The notes: generated by a model from the letters alone, not told the origin. A stretch of DNA of 64,000 nucleotides from Iodobacter sp025352645 (GCF_033446605.1 NZ_JAWQUO010000001.1:1-64000), one strand, 5' to 3'. Shown: positions 54,211 through 62,976, numbered from the stretch's first letter. Numbers and translations are program-made.

Positions 54211-55497
54211 TTACTTTTCCTGACTTATAGTGATTTGAAAGCCATTTTCGCTACTCATGATGACGCTAGCTTGATGTAGCTCGGCAATTCTATGCACAAT
54301 CGATAAACCCAGCCCGGCCCCCGTTTGACTTTGGCCTACGGGTCTGAAAAAACGCTCGCCAAGCCGGGCGATGACATCGGGGGACACGCCAGGGCCATTG
54401 TCGCTAATGCAGATGGAGTTTTGCTTGATGCTGATCGTTATTTCAGCGTTTTCTCCCGCATAACGCTTTGCGTTATCGAGTACATTGCGCAGCAATAAAG
54501 CCAGCAACCCTGCGTGCCCATGCCAAGTTGAAGCGTTTTCTGCTTGCAGGCAGGTTTGTGCCAATCCTGCGTCTAGCAGTGCTTGTTTGGCCAACTGCAC
54601 CATATCAATGCTTAGCTCGGTTTTAATGCTGGCATAGTCTAGGCGGGCCAGCTCCAATAGTTGCGCCACCAAATGGGTGCCACGGTCTACACCAAGCAGG
54701 GCTTGTTTGAGTGCTTTTTTGCGGGTTTCTGGCCTTGGGCTGCCTTGGGCCAGCTCGATTTGCACGCGTAAACCAGCCAGTGGCGTGCGCAGCTCGTGCG
54801 CGGCATCGGCAGTAAACCGCCGCTCTTTGTCTAGGGTGCTGCTCACTTGGGCAAACAGCGTGTTGAGCCGATCGCGCAGCGGGGCGATTTCTGCAGGAAC
54901 GGGTAAATCGAGCGGCTGCAGATTATCTGGTGCACGGCGGGCTAGCTCAGCGTCCACCACCTTGAGTGGCATTAAGCCATGGCGAATAGCAAAAAATAGC
55001 AGAGGTAAGAGCACCGCCAACGCAAATAGGGCCGTCATACCGGTATAGCTGACGATTTCATCGATTAATTTATCGCGTTTTTCATGTGGCTCACCCACGA
55101 CCAACTGCCGGTCTTGGCTCTGGCGTATCGCAATTTCCCAGTGCTTATCATCCAGTATAATGGTGCGAGTTTTGCGTTTGGGCGTGTTCTGGAAAGGCAG
55201 CACATATTCGCTACTGGAAACCAGCAGCTTGCCTTGACGGTTATAAAGACTGAAGGCAACGCGTGGCAGGTGGTCGGGCTTGTCGTGGCTGACAAAGTGG
55301 ATATCGTCGTCATCCCCCAAGCTTTGCCAGAGTAGATCGGTATAAACGTAGAGCTGTTTATCGAGTAGCTCGCTGACTTCATCATGGGTTTCATAGAGCA
55401 AAACGGCGCTAAATACGGCCCAAGTTAGCGAAGTAAGTAGCAGCACCAGCAGAGTAAGTCTTGTGGCGAGCGAGGCGCTTTGCAGCCAGCTCTTCAT
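54211..55497 (-). CDS. two-component sensor histidine kinase (QseC/PmrB-like)
   Basis: 428 residues. A first helix (about 12-34) precedes a roughly 115-residue periplasmic sensor region (with a DDDDIHF acidic patch). A second helix (about 152-170), HAMP, the dimerisation H-box TADAAHELRTPL with His234, and an ATPase domain with N-box NVLDNAKRYA, SDNGPGVS and GAGLGLSIV follow. The gene overlaps its response regulator by 4 bp and is followed by a Zn-type exporter, suggesting it senses metal or another envelope signal. Confidence 0.93.
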   Translation of the reverse strand: MKSWLQSASLATRLTLLVLLLTSLTWAVFSAVLLYETHDEVSELLDKQLYVYTDLLWQSLGDDDDIHFVSHDKPDHLPRVAFSLYNRQGKLLVSSSEYVLPFQNTPKRKTRTIILDDKHWEIAIRQSQDRQLVVGEPHEKRDKLIDEIVSYTGMTALFALAVLLPLLFFAIRHGLMPLKVVDAELARRAPDNLQPLDLPVPAEIAPLRDRLNTLFAQVSSTLDKERRFTADAAHELRTPLAGLRVQIELAQGSPRPETRKKALKQALLGVDRGTHLVAQLLELARLDYASIKTELSIDMVQLAKQALLDAGLAQTCLQAENASTWHGHAGLLALLLRNVLDNAKRYAGENAEITISIKQNSICISDNGPGVSPDVIARLGERFFRPVGQSQTGAGLGLSIVHRIAELHQASVIMSSENGFQITISQEK

Positions 55498-56153
55498 GCT
55501 TCCAGCCGCCAGCCAAGATTACGCGCATTGCGTATCACCACATTGAGTAGTTTTTTGCGTAAGTGCGAAAGATGAACATCCAGCGTATTGCTTTCAATAT
55601 CCTGCTGCCATCCATAGAGTTTTTCTTCAAGTTGAGGGCGGGATAAATAATGCGGATGGTTAGCCATCAGTAAATGCAACAGGCGGTATTCCATCGCGGT
55701 GAGATTCAGTGTTTGCCCCGCTTGCTGCACCGATTGGTGCACGGGGTCGAGGATTAAATCCTGCCAGCACAGCTCGCCATCGTGCCGGCCCTTGCCTCGG
55801 CGCACCAAGGCACGCACCCGTGCGCATAGCTCGCCCAGTGCAAAAGGCTTGATGAGATAATCATCGGCCCCAGCATCCAGCCCTTTGATTCGGTCTTCAA
55901 TGCTGTCTCTGGCGGTGAGTAGCAGCACCGGCAAATGGCTGCGCTCACGGCGTATCCACGCTAATAGCTGTAAGCCATCTAGGCGGGGCAGGCCAATATC
56001 GAGCACCACGCCATCAAAGCTGGTTTCTGTCATCAGCGCCAGCCTTGCCGATTCGCCATCTTGTAGCCAGTCGGTAACAAAGCCCGCGTCAGTGAGGCCT
56101 TCCTGAATCCCATCCCCTAGCAGAGCATCGTCTTCAACCAGTAGTAAGCGCAT
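55494..56153 (-). CDS. OmpR/PhoB-family response regulator
   Basis: 219 residues. The receiver domain has acidic pocket DD (8-9), phosphoacceptor Asp52 in LDIGLPRLDG, LLTAR and LIKPF. The winged-helix domain (about 125-219) has NLTAMEYRLLHLLM and SNTLDVHLSHLRKKL. It is of the QseB/PmrA type. Its stop overlaps the sensor gene (ATGA), giving a regulator-sensor-exporter operon headed by a PepSY-like gene. Confidence 0.95.
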   Translation of the reverse strand: MRLLLVEDDALLGDGIQEGLTDAGFVTDWLQDGESARLALMTETSFDGVVLDIGLPRLDGLQLLAWIRRERSHLPVLLLTARDSIEDRIKGLDAGADDYLIKPFALGELCARVRALVRRGKGRHDGELCWQDLILDPVHQSVQQAGQTLNLTAMEYRLLHLLMANHPHYLSRPQLEEKLYGWQQDIESNTLDVHLSHLRKKLLNVVIRNARNLGWRLEA

Positions 56154-56198
56154 ATTTATCCTTGATGGCCTTCTACTGGCTTTAGCAGATGAGGGCGA

Positions 56199-56471
56199 TT
56201 AATTGTCTAATTTGGATTTAACTAAGTCTAAGGTTTTGGGATCGAAATAAACGTCTACTTTTTGGCCTTCCTTATTCCAACCTTCAATTTTGTAACAATT
56301 GCCCGATTCTTTAAATTCTTTCACCTTGTAACCCATCTCTACAATCTTGGTATGGGCTACGCTGCCAGCCAGCCATTCGGCTTTGGGGTGGGTGGTGCAG
56401 TAGTAGTTGTCGGCCATACTAAAAGAAGAGGCAGCAAGTGTAACGATGGCAAGTAGCATGGTGATTTTCAT
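56199..56471 (-). CDS. small periplasmic PepSY-like protein
   Basis: 90 residues with a Sec signal (MKITMLLAIVTLAASSFSMA). The mature part, HPKAEWLAGSVAHTKIVEMGYKVKEFKESGNCYKIEGWNKEGQKVDVYFDPKTLDLVKSK, has the PepSY pattern (beta-alpha repeat with E-G and VYFDPKT). Two cysteines (YYCTTH, GNCYK) may pair. It lies 45 bp before the response regulator in the same direction. Such small PepSY proteins often accompany QseBC/PmrAB-type systems and may modulate the sensor. Confidence 0.85.
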   Translation of the reverse strand: MKITMLLAIVTLAASSFSMADNYYCTTHPKAEWLAGSVAHTKIVEMGYKVKEFKESGNCYKIEGWNKEGQKVDVYFDPKTLDLVKSKLDN

Positions 56472-56587
56472 GGTGTTTCCCTTGTGAAAGATGAATGAGT
56501 GATGTCATTTCACCATGCCATCATTAAGCGAAACTTAAGCTTGCATAAATCTGTGCATCTTTTTACTTTTATCTATCGCGTTAGATT

Positions 56588-57520
56588 TTATGGGGCCTTA
56601 AGCACCGGCTGATGATCAAGATCGGGTCGTTTAGATGGATCAATATGCGTCATTAGGTTTAATACCCTGTGCCGCTGTAACACGCGCTTTCTGGCCTCTA
56701 CGGCGATATCATGCCCCGCCTCTACGGTGATTTGCGCGGCAACTTCGATATGCGCATCCACCATAATCATGTCGCCCATTTTGCGTGTGCGTAAATCATG
56801 CACCCCCAGCACGCCTGGCGTTTCTATCAGTGTTTGGGTGATGGCGGCCACTTCGTCATTGTCGGCGGCCCTATCCATTAAATCGTGCAGGGCATCCCAG
56901 CTAAAGCTCCAGCCCATTTTGCTAATCATAAAGCCCACAATTAAGGCCGCAATCGGGTCCAGAATTGGGTAGCCCATGAGATTACCAATAATGCCTAAGC
57001 CCACCACCAAAGACGATGCAGCATCCGAGCGGGCATGCCAAGCATTGGCCACCAACATGCTGGACTTCACTCGCTTGGCGACGCTTAACATGTATCTAAA
57101 TAGTAACTCTTTAGTCATCAAGGCCGTGCCCGCTACCCACAGGGCAATGGCGTGGACTTGTGGGATGGTTTCAGGGGCTTCCAGTTTGCGAAACGCCGCC
57201 CACAGCATACCAATGCCAACGGCCAGTAAAATCACGCCGATAATGAAAGAGGCGGCGGTTTCAAAGCGCTGATGCCCGTAGGGGTGATCTTCATCGGCAT
57301 CTTTTTGGCTGTGATGGCTGGCAAAAAGCACCACAGCATCGGCCACTAGATCAGATAGCGAGTGAATCCCATCGGCAATCAGGGCTTGCGAGCGGGCAAA
57401 CAGGCCTATCGTAATTTGCGCACTGGCCAAAATGATATTTACCACCACACTCACCCAAGTGCTGCGGGATGCGGCAGCACTGGCGCTTTGGGGGTTTTCA
57501 TTCAGCTCGCTAATACTCAT
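56588..57520 (-). CDS. cation diffusion facilitator (FieF-like)
   Basis: 310 residues with six helices and a cytoplasmic C-terminal domain. Helix 2 has LIADGIHSLSDLVAD (D-x3-D type, as in FieF) and helix 5 has NAWHARSDAASS. VDAHIEVAAQITVEAGHDIA and LTHIDPSK-like LMTHIDPSKRPD mark the C-terminal domain. In FieF relatives this pattern exports Fe2+, Zn2+ or Mn2+. It is 117 bp upstream of the PepSY gene, same direction. The window thus has two CDFs around one two-component system. Confidence 0.94.
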   Translation of the reverse strand: MSISELNENPQSASAAASRSTWVSVVVNIILASAQITIGLFARSQALIADGIHSLSDLVADAVVLFASHHSQKDADEDHPYGHQRFETAASFIIGVILLAVGIGMLWAAFRKLEAPETIPQVHAIALWVAGTALMTKELLFRYMLSVAKRVKSSMLVANAWHARSDAASSLVVGLGIIGNLMGYPILDPIAALIVGFMISKMGWSFSWDALHDLMDRAADNDEVAAITQTLIETPGVLGVHDLRTRKMGDMIMVDAHIEVAAQITVEAGHDIAVEARKRVLQRHRVLNLMTHIDPSKRPDLDHQPVLKAP

Positions 57521-57748
57521 TTTTGTGTCCTTTGATCAAGCGGCAGTAAAACGCTGCCTAAATGTGGCGCGCGTATTGCAGCATATAATTATTAAGCAAA
57601 ACTTAAGCTATCTTTAAATTTGCAAAAGTATTTGTCAGCTCTGCCTGAGTATAATTAGGTGGTGCTTGTCAGGCTTTGTGCTTACTCACAAGAGTACGGC
57701 AGGGCTTGACAGGCTTGTTACAATGGATCTTTTTGCTCGGGAATCGCC

Positions 57749-57988
57749 ATGAACAGCCGCCCAGAACATCAGCAAGCTGCCGATTTAAGTGGGCTCAATT
57801 GCCCGCTGCCTATCTTGCGGACTAAAAAAGCCCTTGCCACGATGCAAAGTGGTGAAGTGCTGCATGTGATTTGCACCGATCCAGCCACGCCGGTAGATTT
57901 CACGGCCTTTTGCCGCCAAACGGGTCATGAGTTGATCGAAACTTGGCCGCAAGACGATAAATTTCTTTTTCTGATTCGCAAACGCTGA
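57749..57988 (+). CDS. TusA-family sulfurtransferase
   Basis: 79 residues. The N-terminal LSGLNCPLPILRTKKALATMQSGEVLHVICTDPATPVDFTAFCRQTGHEL has the TusA/SirA CPxP motif (NCPLP) with the catalytic cysteine. TusA relays sulfur from IscS to tRNA 2-thiouridine or other pathways. The start ATG is preceded by gggaatcgcc, a weak site. It is ten bp before pyrC in the same direction and is probably cotranscribed with it. Confidence 0.88.
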   Translation: MNSRPEHQQAADLSGLNCPLPILRTKKALATMQSGEVLHVICTDPATPVDFTAFCRQTGHELIETWPQDDKFLFLIRKR

Positions 57989-57998
57989 GACGCCCATA

Positions 57999-59033
57999 AT
58001 GAGCAAAACGATTACGATTATTAGACCAGATGACTGGCATCTTCATTTACGTGATGGCGATTTAATGGCCGCGGTATTGCCACACACGGCAACAGAATTT
58101 GCCCGTGCGATTGTGATGCCTAATCTAAAACCACCGGTTGCAACGGTAGACGCGGCATTTGCATATCGTCAGCGGATTCTGGAAGCCCTGCCTGCGGGAG
58201 TGCTGTTTGACCCGATGATGGTGCTGTACTTGACTGACCATCTCACCGCCGATGAAGTGGTTAAAGCTAAAAAAAGCGGCTTTGTTAAAGCAGTGAAGCT
58301 TTATCCGGCAGGAGCCACCACGAATTCAGACTCTGGAGTCACTAGCTTTGATAAGGTGATGCCAGCCTTAGAGAAAATGTCTGAGCTGGGTTTACCGTTT
58401 TTACTACACGGCGAAGTGACTGATCCGCAGGTGGATGTGTTTGATCGCGAAGCAGCATTTATTGATAGCGTACTAATGGTGCTGCAGCAGCGTCTGCCTA
58501 AATTAAAAATTGTGTTCGAACATATCACCACCAAGCAGGCGGCTGAATATGTCTTAAAAGCTGGGCCAAATATCGCAGCTACGGTAACACCACAGCATTT
58601 ATTGATGAATCGTAATGCTTTATTTACTGGCGGAATTCGTCCGCATCATTACTGCCTGCCGGTACTGAAGCGTGAAGAGCATCGCCGCGCGCTGCTGGCG
58701 GCAGTCACATCGGGTAGCAAAAAATTCTTCCTTGGTACCGATAGCGCACCGCACGCTAAGCATACTAAAGAAGCGGCTTGTGGTTGCGCGGGGATTTACT
58801 CTGCCCATGCTGCGCTGGCTTTATACGCCGAGGCATTTGAATCGGTAGGGGCGTTAGATTTGCTAGAAGGTTTTGCCTCTAAAAATGGCCCTGCTTTTTA
58901 TGGTTTGCCAGAAAACACTGATACGGTGACGCTGCTTAAAGAAAGCTGGACCGTGCCTGCCAGCTATCCATTTGGCGAGCACAATGTGGTGCCTTTACGT
59001 GCAGGGGAAGAAATCCATTGGAAGCTAGTTTGA
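57999..59033 (+). CDS. pyrC: dihydroorotase
   Basis: PyrC cyclises carbamoyl aspartate to dihydroorotate in pyrimidine synthesis. The 344 residues are of the E. coli (class II) type: RPDDWHLHLRDGDLM with the HxH zinc pair, VMPNLKPPV, the carbamylated lysine in VKAVKLYPAGATTNSDSGV, LLHGEV, FEHITTKQA, PQHLLMNRN, GTDSAPHAKHTKE and GPAFYGLP. An overlapping gene starts in its last codons. Confidence 0.97.
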   Translation: MSKTITIIRPDDWHLHLRDGDLMAAVLPHTATEFARAIVMPNLKPPVATVDAAFAYRQRILEALPAGVLFDPMMVLYLTDHLTADEVVKAKKSGFVKAVKLYPAGATTNSDSGVTSFDKVMPALEKMSELGLPFLLHGEVTDPQVDVFDREAAFIDSVLMVLQQRLPKLKIVFEHITTKQAAEYVLKAGPNIAATVTPQHLLMNRNALFTGGIRPHHYCLPVLKREEHRRALLAAVTSGSKKFFLGTDSAPHAKHTKEAACGCAGIYSAHAALALYAEAFESVGALDLLEGFASKNGPAFYGLPENTDTVTLLKESWTVPASYPFGEHNVVPLRAGEEIHWKLV

Positions 59034-59533
59034 ATCAGCCATTGAAAACAAGCCTAACTCATCGTGGCATCAGTAAATTAAGCTGGTGGTTGTTTGGCGC
59101 GGCGATGATTGCAGCCGCGTGGTGGGGGCAGCCGCTGGTCGATTCAGTGCATTTTGAAAATCATTTTTTTGGCGTGTTTTGGTATTCCATGATCGCGCTA
59201 GGGCTGATTTTCTGGAGCCTGCCTAGCGAGCAATTTACCGATGGCAAGCTGCTGGAGCGTCGCACCATGTTGCTAGGCATGCTGCCGCTTTGGCGCAAGA
59301 GTGAGCCAGTCAGTAGCTTTGAGCGGGTAGAGCTAACACAGGAACCCAATATTTTTGGTAAGGATAGCGTTTGGTTAAGCTTGATTACGGTGGAGGATGG
59401 GGAGACGAAGCGTCGCTTTGTGTTCGCGTATTTTCCTGCGAGCCAACGTGGAATCGCCAAAGCACAGCAAATGGCGGGTGATTTATCACAAATAAGCGGA
59501 TTGCCATTTGCACAAGCGGCCTCAGAGGTGTGA
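59018..59533 (+). CDS. hypothetical membrane protein overlapping pyrC
   Basis: 171 residues from TTG (GGGGAAG eight bases upstream, in pyrC). The frame overlaps the pyrC end by 16 bp. It has two hydrophobic segments (about 22-39 and 51-67), then a hydrophilic C-terminal half starting PSEQFTDGKLLERRTMLLGMLPLW with a possible PH-like fold. I do not recognise the family. It lies directly upstream of rnpB. Another TTG at 59030 is an alternative start. Confidence 0.7.
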   Translation: MEASLNQPLKTSLTHRGISKLSWWLFGAAMIAAAWWGQPLVDSVHFENHFFGVFWYSMIALGLIFWSLPSEQFTDGKLLERRTMLLGMLPLWRKSEPVSSFERVELTQEPNIFGKDSVWLSLITVEDGETKRRFVFAYFPASQRGIAKAQQMAGDLSQISGLPFAQAASEV

Positions 59534-59544
59534 TAATCCGCCGC

Positions 59545-59985
59545 TGCGGAGCAGGCTAGACAGTCGCTGCCATACTTTTAGGGTATGGGGGAGGAAAGTC
59601 CGGGCTCCATAGGGCAGGATGCCGGTTAACGACCGGGCGTTGCAAGGCGACGGAAAGTGCAACAGAGAGCTGAACCGCCAATGGCCCAAGTTGAAAGCCT
59701 TTATTGATACAAGGCTGGATTGGGATCAGGTAAGGGTGAAAAGGTGTTCCCGTCAGGGATGCAGGCCGCAAGGTTTGTCGGTAAGAGCGCACCGCGGACG
59801 TGGTAACACGGACGGCAGGGTAAACCCCATCCGGAGCAAGACCAAGCAGTAGACGTTGAGGTGGCCCGCCGAGTCTACGGGTAGGTTGCACGAGCCCAGT
59901 AGCAATGCTGGGCCTAGAGGAATGACTGTCACCTTGGGGTAACTCAAGGCTACAAAACCCGGCTTATCGGCCGGCTCCGCAACCT
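59545..59985 (+). ncRNA. rnpB: RNase P RNA (bacterial class A)
   Basis: The catalytic RNA that matures tRNA 5' ends. The 5' end pairs with the 3' end (tgcggagc / gctccgca, helix P1). The conserved block gaggaaagtccgggctcc, then agggcaggatgccggttaac and ggaaagtgcaacagaga follow. The 3' conserved part includes gtaaaccccatccggagcaa, then agtctacgggtaggttgcac and aacccggcttatcggccggc. Length near 440 nt is normal. It is followed by a strong terminator. Confidence 0.97.
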
Positions 59986-59994
59986 AAAAAAGTA

Positions 59995-60029
59995 AAAAAG
60001 CCGATCTATCATCTAGATCGGCTTTTTTG
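59995..60029 (+). terminator. intrinsic terminator after rnpB
   Basis: AAAAAAGCCGATCTA-TCATC-TAGATCGGCTTTTTT: a 15-base perfect stem with T-run on both strands. Confidence 0.95.
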
Positions 60030-60085
60030 CGTTTGAATTATTTACTTAAGATCAGGTTCAAATTTATTTCCCGTTTTCGAAACGT

Positions 60086-60159
60086 CGTCATTACCGCATG
60101 CCTTTGGCGGGAATCTAGCGGTGTTACTGGATCACCGATTAAAACATTCGAGGATGACG
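60086..60159. repeat. dRS3-like palindromic repeat, copy 2
   Basis: cgtcattaccgcatgcct then ttggcgggaatctag on the left, and ctggatcaccgattaaaacat with cgaggatgacg on the right. Same family as 26469-26536. Located between the rnpB terminator and the VOC gene. Confidence 0.75.
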
Positions 60160-60182
60160 ATTTTGCGTTTACGGACTACCTT

Positions 60183-60638
60183 TTACTGAGTAAAAAACGC
60201 GGCAAAGCGCTTATTGATTTCCTCTGGAGAAACATCTTCAATATGTGTGGCAAGGCTCCAGATATGGCCAAATGGGTCTTTTAGTGTGCCAATTCTATCG
60301 CCATAAAACTGATCGCTCACGGCTCGTAGCTCAACCGCACCGCGGTTGAGTGCATGATCAAAAGCAGCATCGACATTTTCTACGTATAGCATGATGCTAA
60401 CTGGTGAATTACCCAAAGCGGCAGGGCTTACATAACCCATGTCTGGATGCTCGTCGGCCAGCATAATGGATGAATCACCGATTTTAACTTCGGCGTGAGC
60501 GATTTTGCCGCTAGGGTCGGCTAAGCGCATGACTTCCGTGGCATTAAAGGCGCTTTTATAAAACTCAATTGCGCTAGCCGCATCGTTGACTATCAAGTAA
60601 GGCGTTGCGGTATGGTATCCATGAGGTATGGCATTCAT
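60183..60638 (-). CDS. VOC family protein (PhnB/glyoxalase-like)
   Basis: 151 residues from MNAIPHGYHTATPYLIV (AAGGA seven bases upstream; an in-frame TTG at 60656 is rejected). NDAASAIEFYKSAFNATEVMRLADPSGKIAHAEVKIGDSSIMLADEHPDMG and VENVDAAFDHALNRGAVELR...YGDRIGTLKDPFGHIWSLATHIEDVSPEEI match the PhnB-like VOC branch with paired beta-alpha-beta units. The substrate is unknown. Confidence 0.9.
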   Translation of the reverse strand: MNAIPHGYHTATPYLIVNDAASAIEFYKSAFNATEVMRLADPSGKIAHAEVKIGDSSIMLADEHPDMGYVSPAALGNSPVSIMLYVENVDAAFDHALNRGAVELRAVSDQFYGDRIGTLKDPFGHIWSLATHIEDVSPEEINKRFAAFFTQ

Positions 60639-60706
60639 TGCTGCATCCTTGTTCAAATTAGCCCAACATAGCGCGCTTGGGATTAAGTCGCGCTTTAATG
60701 GCCCGC

Positions 60707-61402
60707 TTAAGCAGGCTGATCTTCACCGCCAATAAAGCGGTAAACCACGGCGCCTAAAATGGCACCAATAATTGGCGCAAGCCAGAATAACCAAAGCTGG
60801 CTAGTGGCAAAGTTACCTGCAAATAGCGCTACTGCGGTACTACGAGCAGGATTTACCGATGTGTTGGTCACGGGAATACTGATCAAATGGATCAGCGTGA
60901 GGCCCAGACCAATGGCAATCGGTGCAAAGCCCTGTGGAGCGCGTTTATCTGTAGCACCCAAGATGATGATCAGAAACATCATAGTCATTACAACTTCAGT
61001 AATCAATGCCGCACTCATGGAAAACTTACCAGGTGAGTAATCACCGTAGCCATTTGAAGCAAAGCCACCTAGAGTCGTGAAATCTGCCTTACCGGTCACA
61101 ATAAAATACAGCACGGTTGCGGCAACAATTCCGCCTAAAACTTGGGCAACGATATAAGGGATAAGTTGGTTGGCTGGGAAGCGCTTGGCAGCCCATAAAC
61201 CAATCGAAACAGCAGGGTTTAGATGGCAGCCAGAAATATGGCCTATCGCGTAGGCCATGGTTAGAACGGTAAGACCAAAAGCTAAGGAAACACCTACAAA
61301 GCCAATTCCAAGGCTGGGGAAGGCTGCTGCTAATACAGCACTGCCGCAACCACCAAGTACTAACCAAAATGTGCCAATGAACTCTGCTGCATATTTATTC
61401 AT
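60707..61402 (-). CDS. aqpZ: aquaporin Z water channel
   Basis: 231 residues, six helices and two half-helices with the NPA motifs (GCHLNPAVSIGLW and NTSVNPARSTAVALF). MNKYAAEFIGTFWLVLGGCGSAVLAAAFP and the selectivity-filter arginine after the second NPA (NPARS) place it in the AqpZ water-selective subgroup. A small inner-membrane tetrameric channel. No operon partners are evident. Confidence 0.97.
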   Translation of the reverse strand: MNKYAAEFIGTFWLVLGGCGSAVLAAAFPSLGIGFVGVSLAFGLTVLTMAYAIGHISGCHLNPAVSIGLWAAKRFPANQLIPYIVAQVLGGIVAATVLYFIVTGKADFTTLGGFASNGYGDYSPGKFSMSAALITEVVMTMMFLIIILGATDKRAPQGFAPIAIGLGLTLIHLISIPVTNTSVNPARSTAVALFAGNFATSQLWLFWLAPIIGAILGAVVYRFIGGEDQPA

Positions 61403-61544
61403 TATTATATTTCCTTTCGATAAACTTTCAGGTCTAAAAGTGGCGAATGGTACAGGCTGCGATATAGCTTGGTATAGTGTGTAAGGTCACTTTGGGAGGT
61501 TGGTGTCTAGGTGGTCAATCGCTTTGCTCATAGCGAGGCTATTT

Positions 61545-62126
61545 TTATACGCTTACTTGGCAATGGGCCGGATTAATCAATGAATTTAAAACATGATCTT
61601 GCCATTGCCCTGCAATTTTTAAGTAAGAGCGTGCGTAGCCTTCTTTTTCAAAACCCAAGCGCAGTAATAGCTGAGCGCTACGCAGGTTACTCGGGATATG
61701 GTTGGCCATAATGCGGTGTAAATCCCGAGTGCTAAATAGATGCTCGATGGCGGTGCTGAGTGCTTCAAACATCAGCCCTTTGCCTTCAGCGCTGGCCGCG
61801 AGTGAGTAGCCCAGATGGCAGGCCATAAAAGGGCCTTGCACAATATTACTGAAGCTACATTGCCCTAACATTTCACCGCTGCTTTTATCTAATAAGGCCC
61901 AGTGAATTGCTGAGCCTTGCTGATATTGCAGCCGCGCATTTTCTAATCTGAGCTGCCAAGCGAATGCCGTAAAAAACTCCTCATCACGCAGCGGATCCCA
62001 TGGGGCCAAGTGGGTGCGGTTTTGCTGCTGAAACCCCGCCCATAACTTGGCTTGCTTAGGGTCTGCTTGAACCAAGCTTAAACGCTCGGTTTGCAATGAT
62101 TCGGGGGCTTTACGGCTAAAAATCAT
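61545..62126 (-). CDS. RimJ/RimL-like GNAT acetyltransferase
   Basis: 193 residues. LQTERLSLVQADPKQAKLWAGF, WALLDKSSGEMLGQCSF, CHLGYSLAASAEGKGLMFEALSTAIEHLF (acetyl-CoA loop with AxGKG) and RIMANHIPSNLRSAQLLLRLGFEKEGYARSYLKIAGQWQDHVL are typical of RimJ-type protein N-acetyltransferases. It overlaps ubiK by 4 bp and is cotranscribed with it. The substrate is not predictable. Confidence 0.92.
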   Translation of the reverse strand: MIFSRKAPESLQTERLSLVQADPKQAKLWAGFQQQNRTHLAPWDPLRDEEFFTAFAWQLRLENARLQYQQGSAIHWALLDKSSGEMLGQCSFSNIVQGPFMACHLGYSLAASAEGKGLMFEALSTAIEHLFSTRDLHRIMANHIPSNLRSAQLLLRLGFEKEGYARSYLKIAGQWQDHVLNSLINPAHCQVSV

Positions 62127-62383
62127 AGTGCGTCTTGTGGATTATTGGCGTGTAGTTTGGTTTCTAGCTCATTAATTCTGGCTTCTAACTCGTGCAATTT
62201 CTCACGGGTGCGTAGTAGTACTTCTTGTTGAATTTCGAACTCTTCACGTGTTACCAAATCCATTTTAGTAAAGGCCGATGCCATCATGGCGCGGGCGTTT
62301 TTTTCCATGTCTTTAGCGGGGCTGGAGGCAATCGCTTCAGAGATTTTGCTGGCGATTTCGTCAAAAAATTTGTCTTTTAACAT
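62123..62383 (-). CDS. ubiK: ubiquinone biosynthesis accessory factor UbiK
   Basis: 86 residues; a small mostly helical protein of the BMFP (YqiC) family that supports aerobic ubiquinone synthesis with UbiJ. An N-terminal amphipathic part (DEIASKISEAIASSPAKDMEKNARAMMASAFTKMDLVTREEFE) is followed by a C-terminal coiled coil (VLLRTREKLHELEARINELETKL). It is divergent from glnK, an arrangement common in betaproteobacteria. Confidence 0.9.
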   Translation of the reverse strand: MLKDKFFDEIASKISEAIASSPAKDMEKNARAMMASAFTKMDLVTREEFEIQQEVLLRTREKLHELEARINELETKLHANNPQDAL

Positions 62384-62483
62384 GGTGTGGTGCTCCTTGT
62401 TTGATTGGGTTTTAGTTTAGCAGAAGCGGCTGTAATTAGGCTGGGTTGAGGTTTGTTTTACGTTTGCACAGCGTTGGGTGGTG

Positions 62484-62543
62484 CGCACTACTCTGGTGCA
62501 AAATTTAGTTGCAGTGCACCATAGAACGTCTATTGTTGGTGCA
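62484..62543 (+). promoter_or_regulatory. NtrC-type enhancer sites upstream of glnK
   Basis: CGCACT-N5-GGTGCA at 62484-62500 matches the NtrC consensus TGCACC-N5-GGTGCA closely. Further half sites TGCACC (62515-62520) and GGTGCA (62538-62543) follow. These lie 41-100 bp upstream of the -24 element, a typical distance. Confidence 0.75.
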
Positions 62544-62583
62544 TGGTTTTGCTAAGCCTCTGAAGTTTGGTTGATTTATTGCT

Positions 62584-62599
62584 TGGCATGCTTTGTGCT
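62584..62599 (+). promoter_or_regulatory. sigma54 (-24/-12) promoter of glnK-amtB
   Basis: TGGCATG-N4-GTGCT with GG at 62585-62586 and GC at 62597-62598, exactly ten bases between. This is the RpoN arrangement. Together with upstream NtrC-like sites it predicts induction under nitrogen limitation. Confidence 0.85.
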
Positions 62600-62637
62600 G
62601 ATATGTGAGTACACCACCCTTTTAAAAGGAGCACCCC

Positions 62638-62976
62638 ATGAAATTCGTGTCTGCGATTATTAAGCCGTTCAAGCTCGATGAAGTTCGCGAAGCCTTGTCT
62701 GAAATTGGCGTACAGGGTTTAACCGTTACCGAGGTGAAAGGTTTTGGCCGCCAAAAAGGGCATACCGAGTTGTATCGTGGCGCTGAATACGTGGTGGATT
62801 TTCTGCCTAAGGTGAAAGTAGAAGTGGCGATTGGTGATGATCAGCTAGAGCAAACGCTAGAAGTCATCGAAAAAGCCGCTAACACCGGCAAAATTGGCGA
62901 TGGCAAAATTTTTGTATTTGATCTGCAGCACGTGGTGCGGATTAGAACGGGTGAAATTGGCGAAGCAGCCATCTAA
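62638..62976 (+). CDS. glnK: nitrogen regulatory PII protein
   Basis: 112 residues: MKFVSAIIKPFKLDEVREALSEIGVQGLTVTEVKGFGRQKGHTELYRGAEYVVDFLPKVKVE with the uridylylation site Tyr51 in the T-loop, and C-terminal VVRIRTGEIGEAAI. PII proteins sense 2-oxoglutarate, ATP/ADP and nitrogen state. I call it glnK rather than glnB because it heads the operon with amtB, whose channel it blocks. A good Shine-Dalgarno (AAAGGAG) precedes it. Confidence 0.96.
   Translation: MKFVSAIIKPFKLDEVREALSEIGVQGLTVTEVKGFGRQKGHTELYRGAEYVVDFLPKVKVEVAIGDDQLEQTLEVIEKAANTGKIGDGKIFVFDLQHVVRIRTGEIGEAAI

Noticed and set aside
59542..59984. Short reading frames over rnpB
   Set aside because: They lie within the RNase P RNA, whose conserved blocks are unmistakable.
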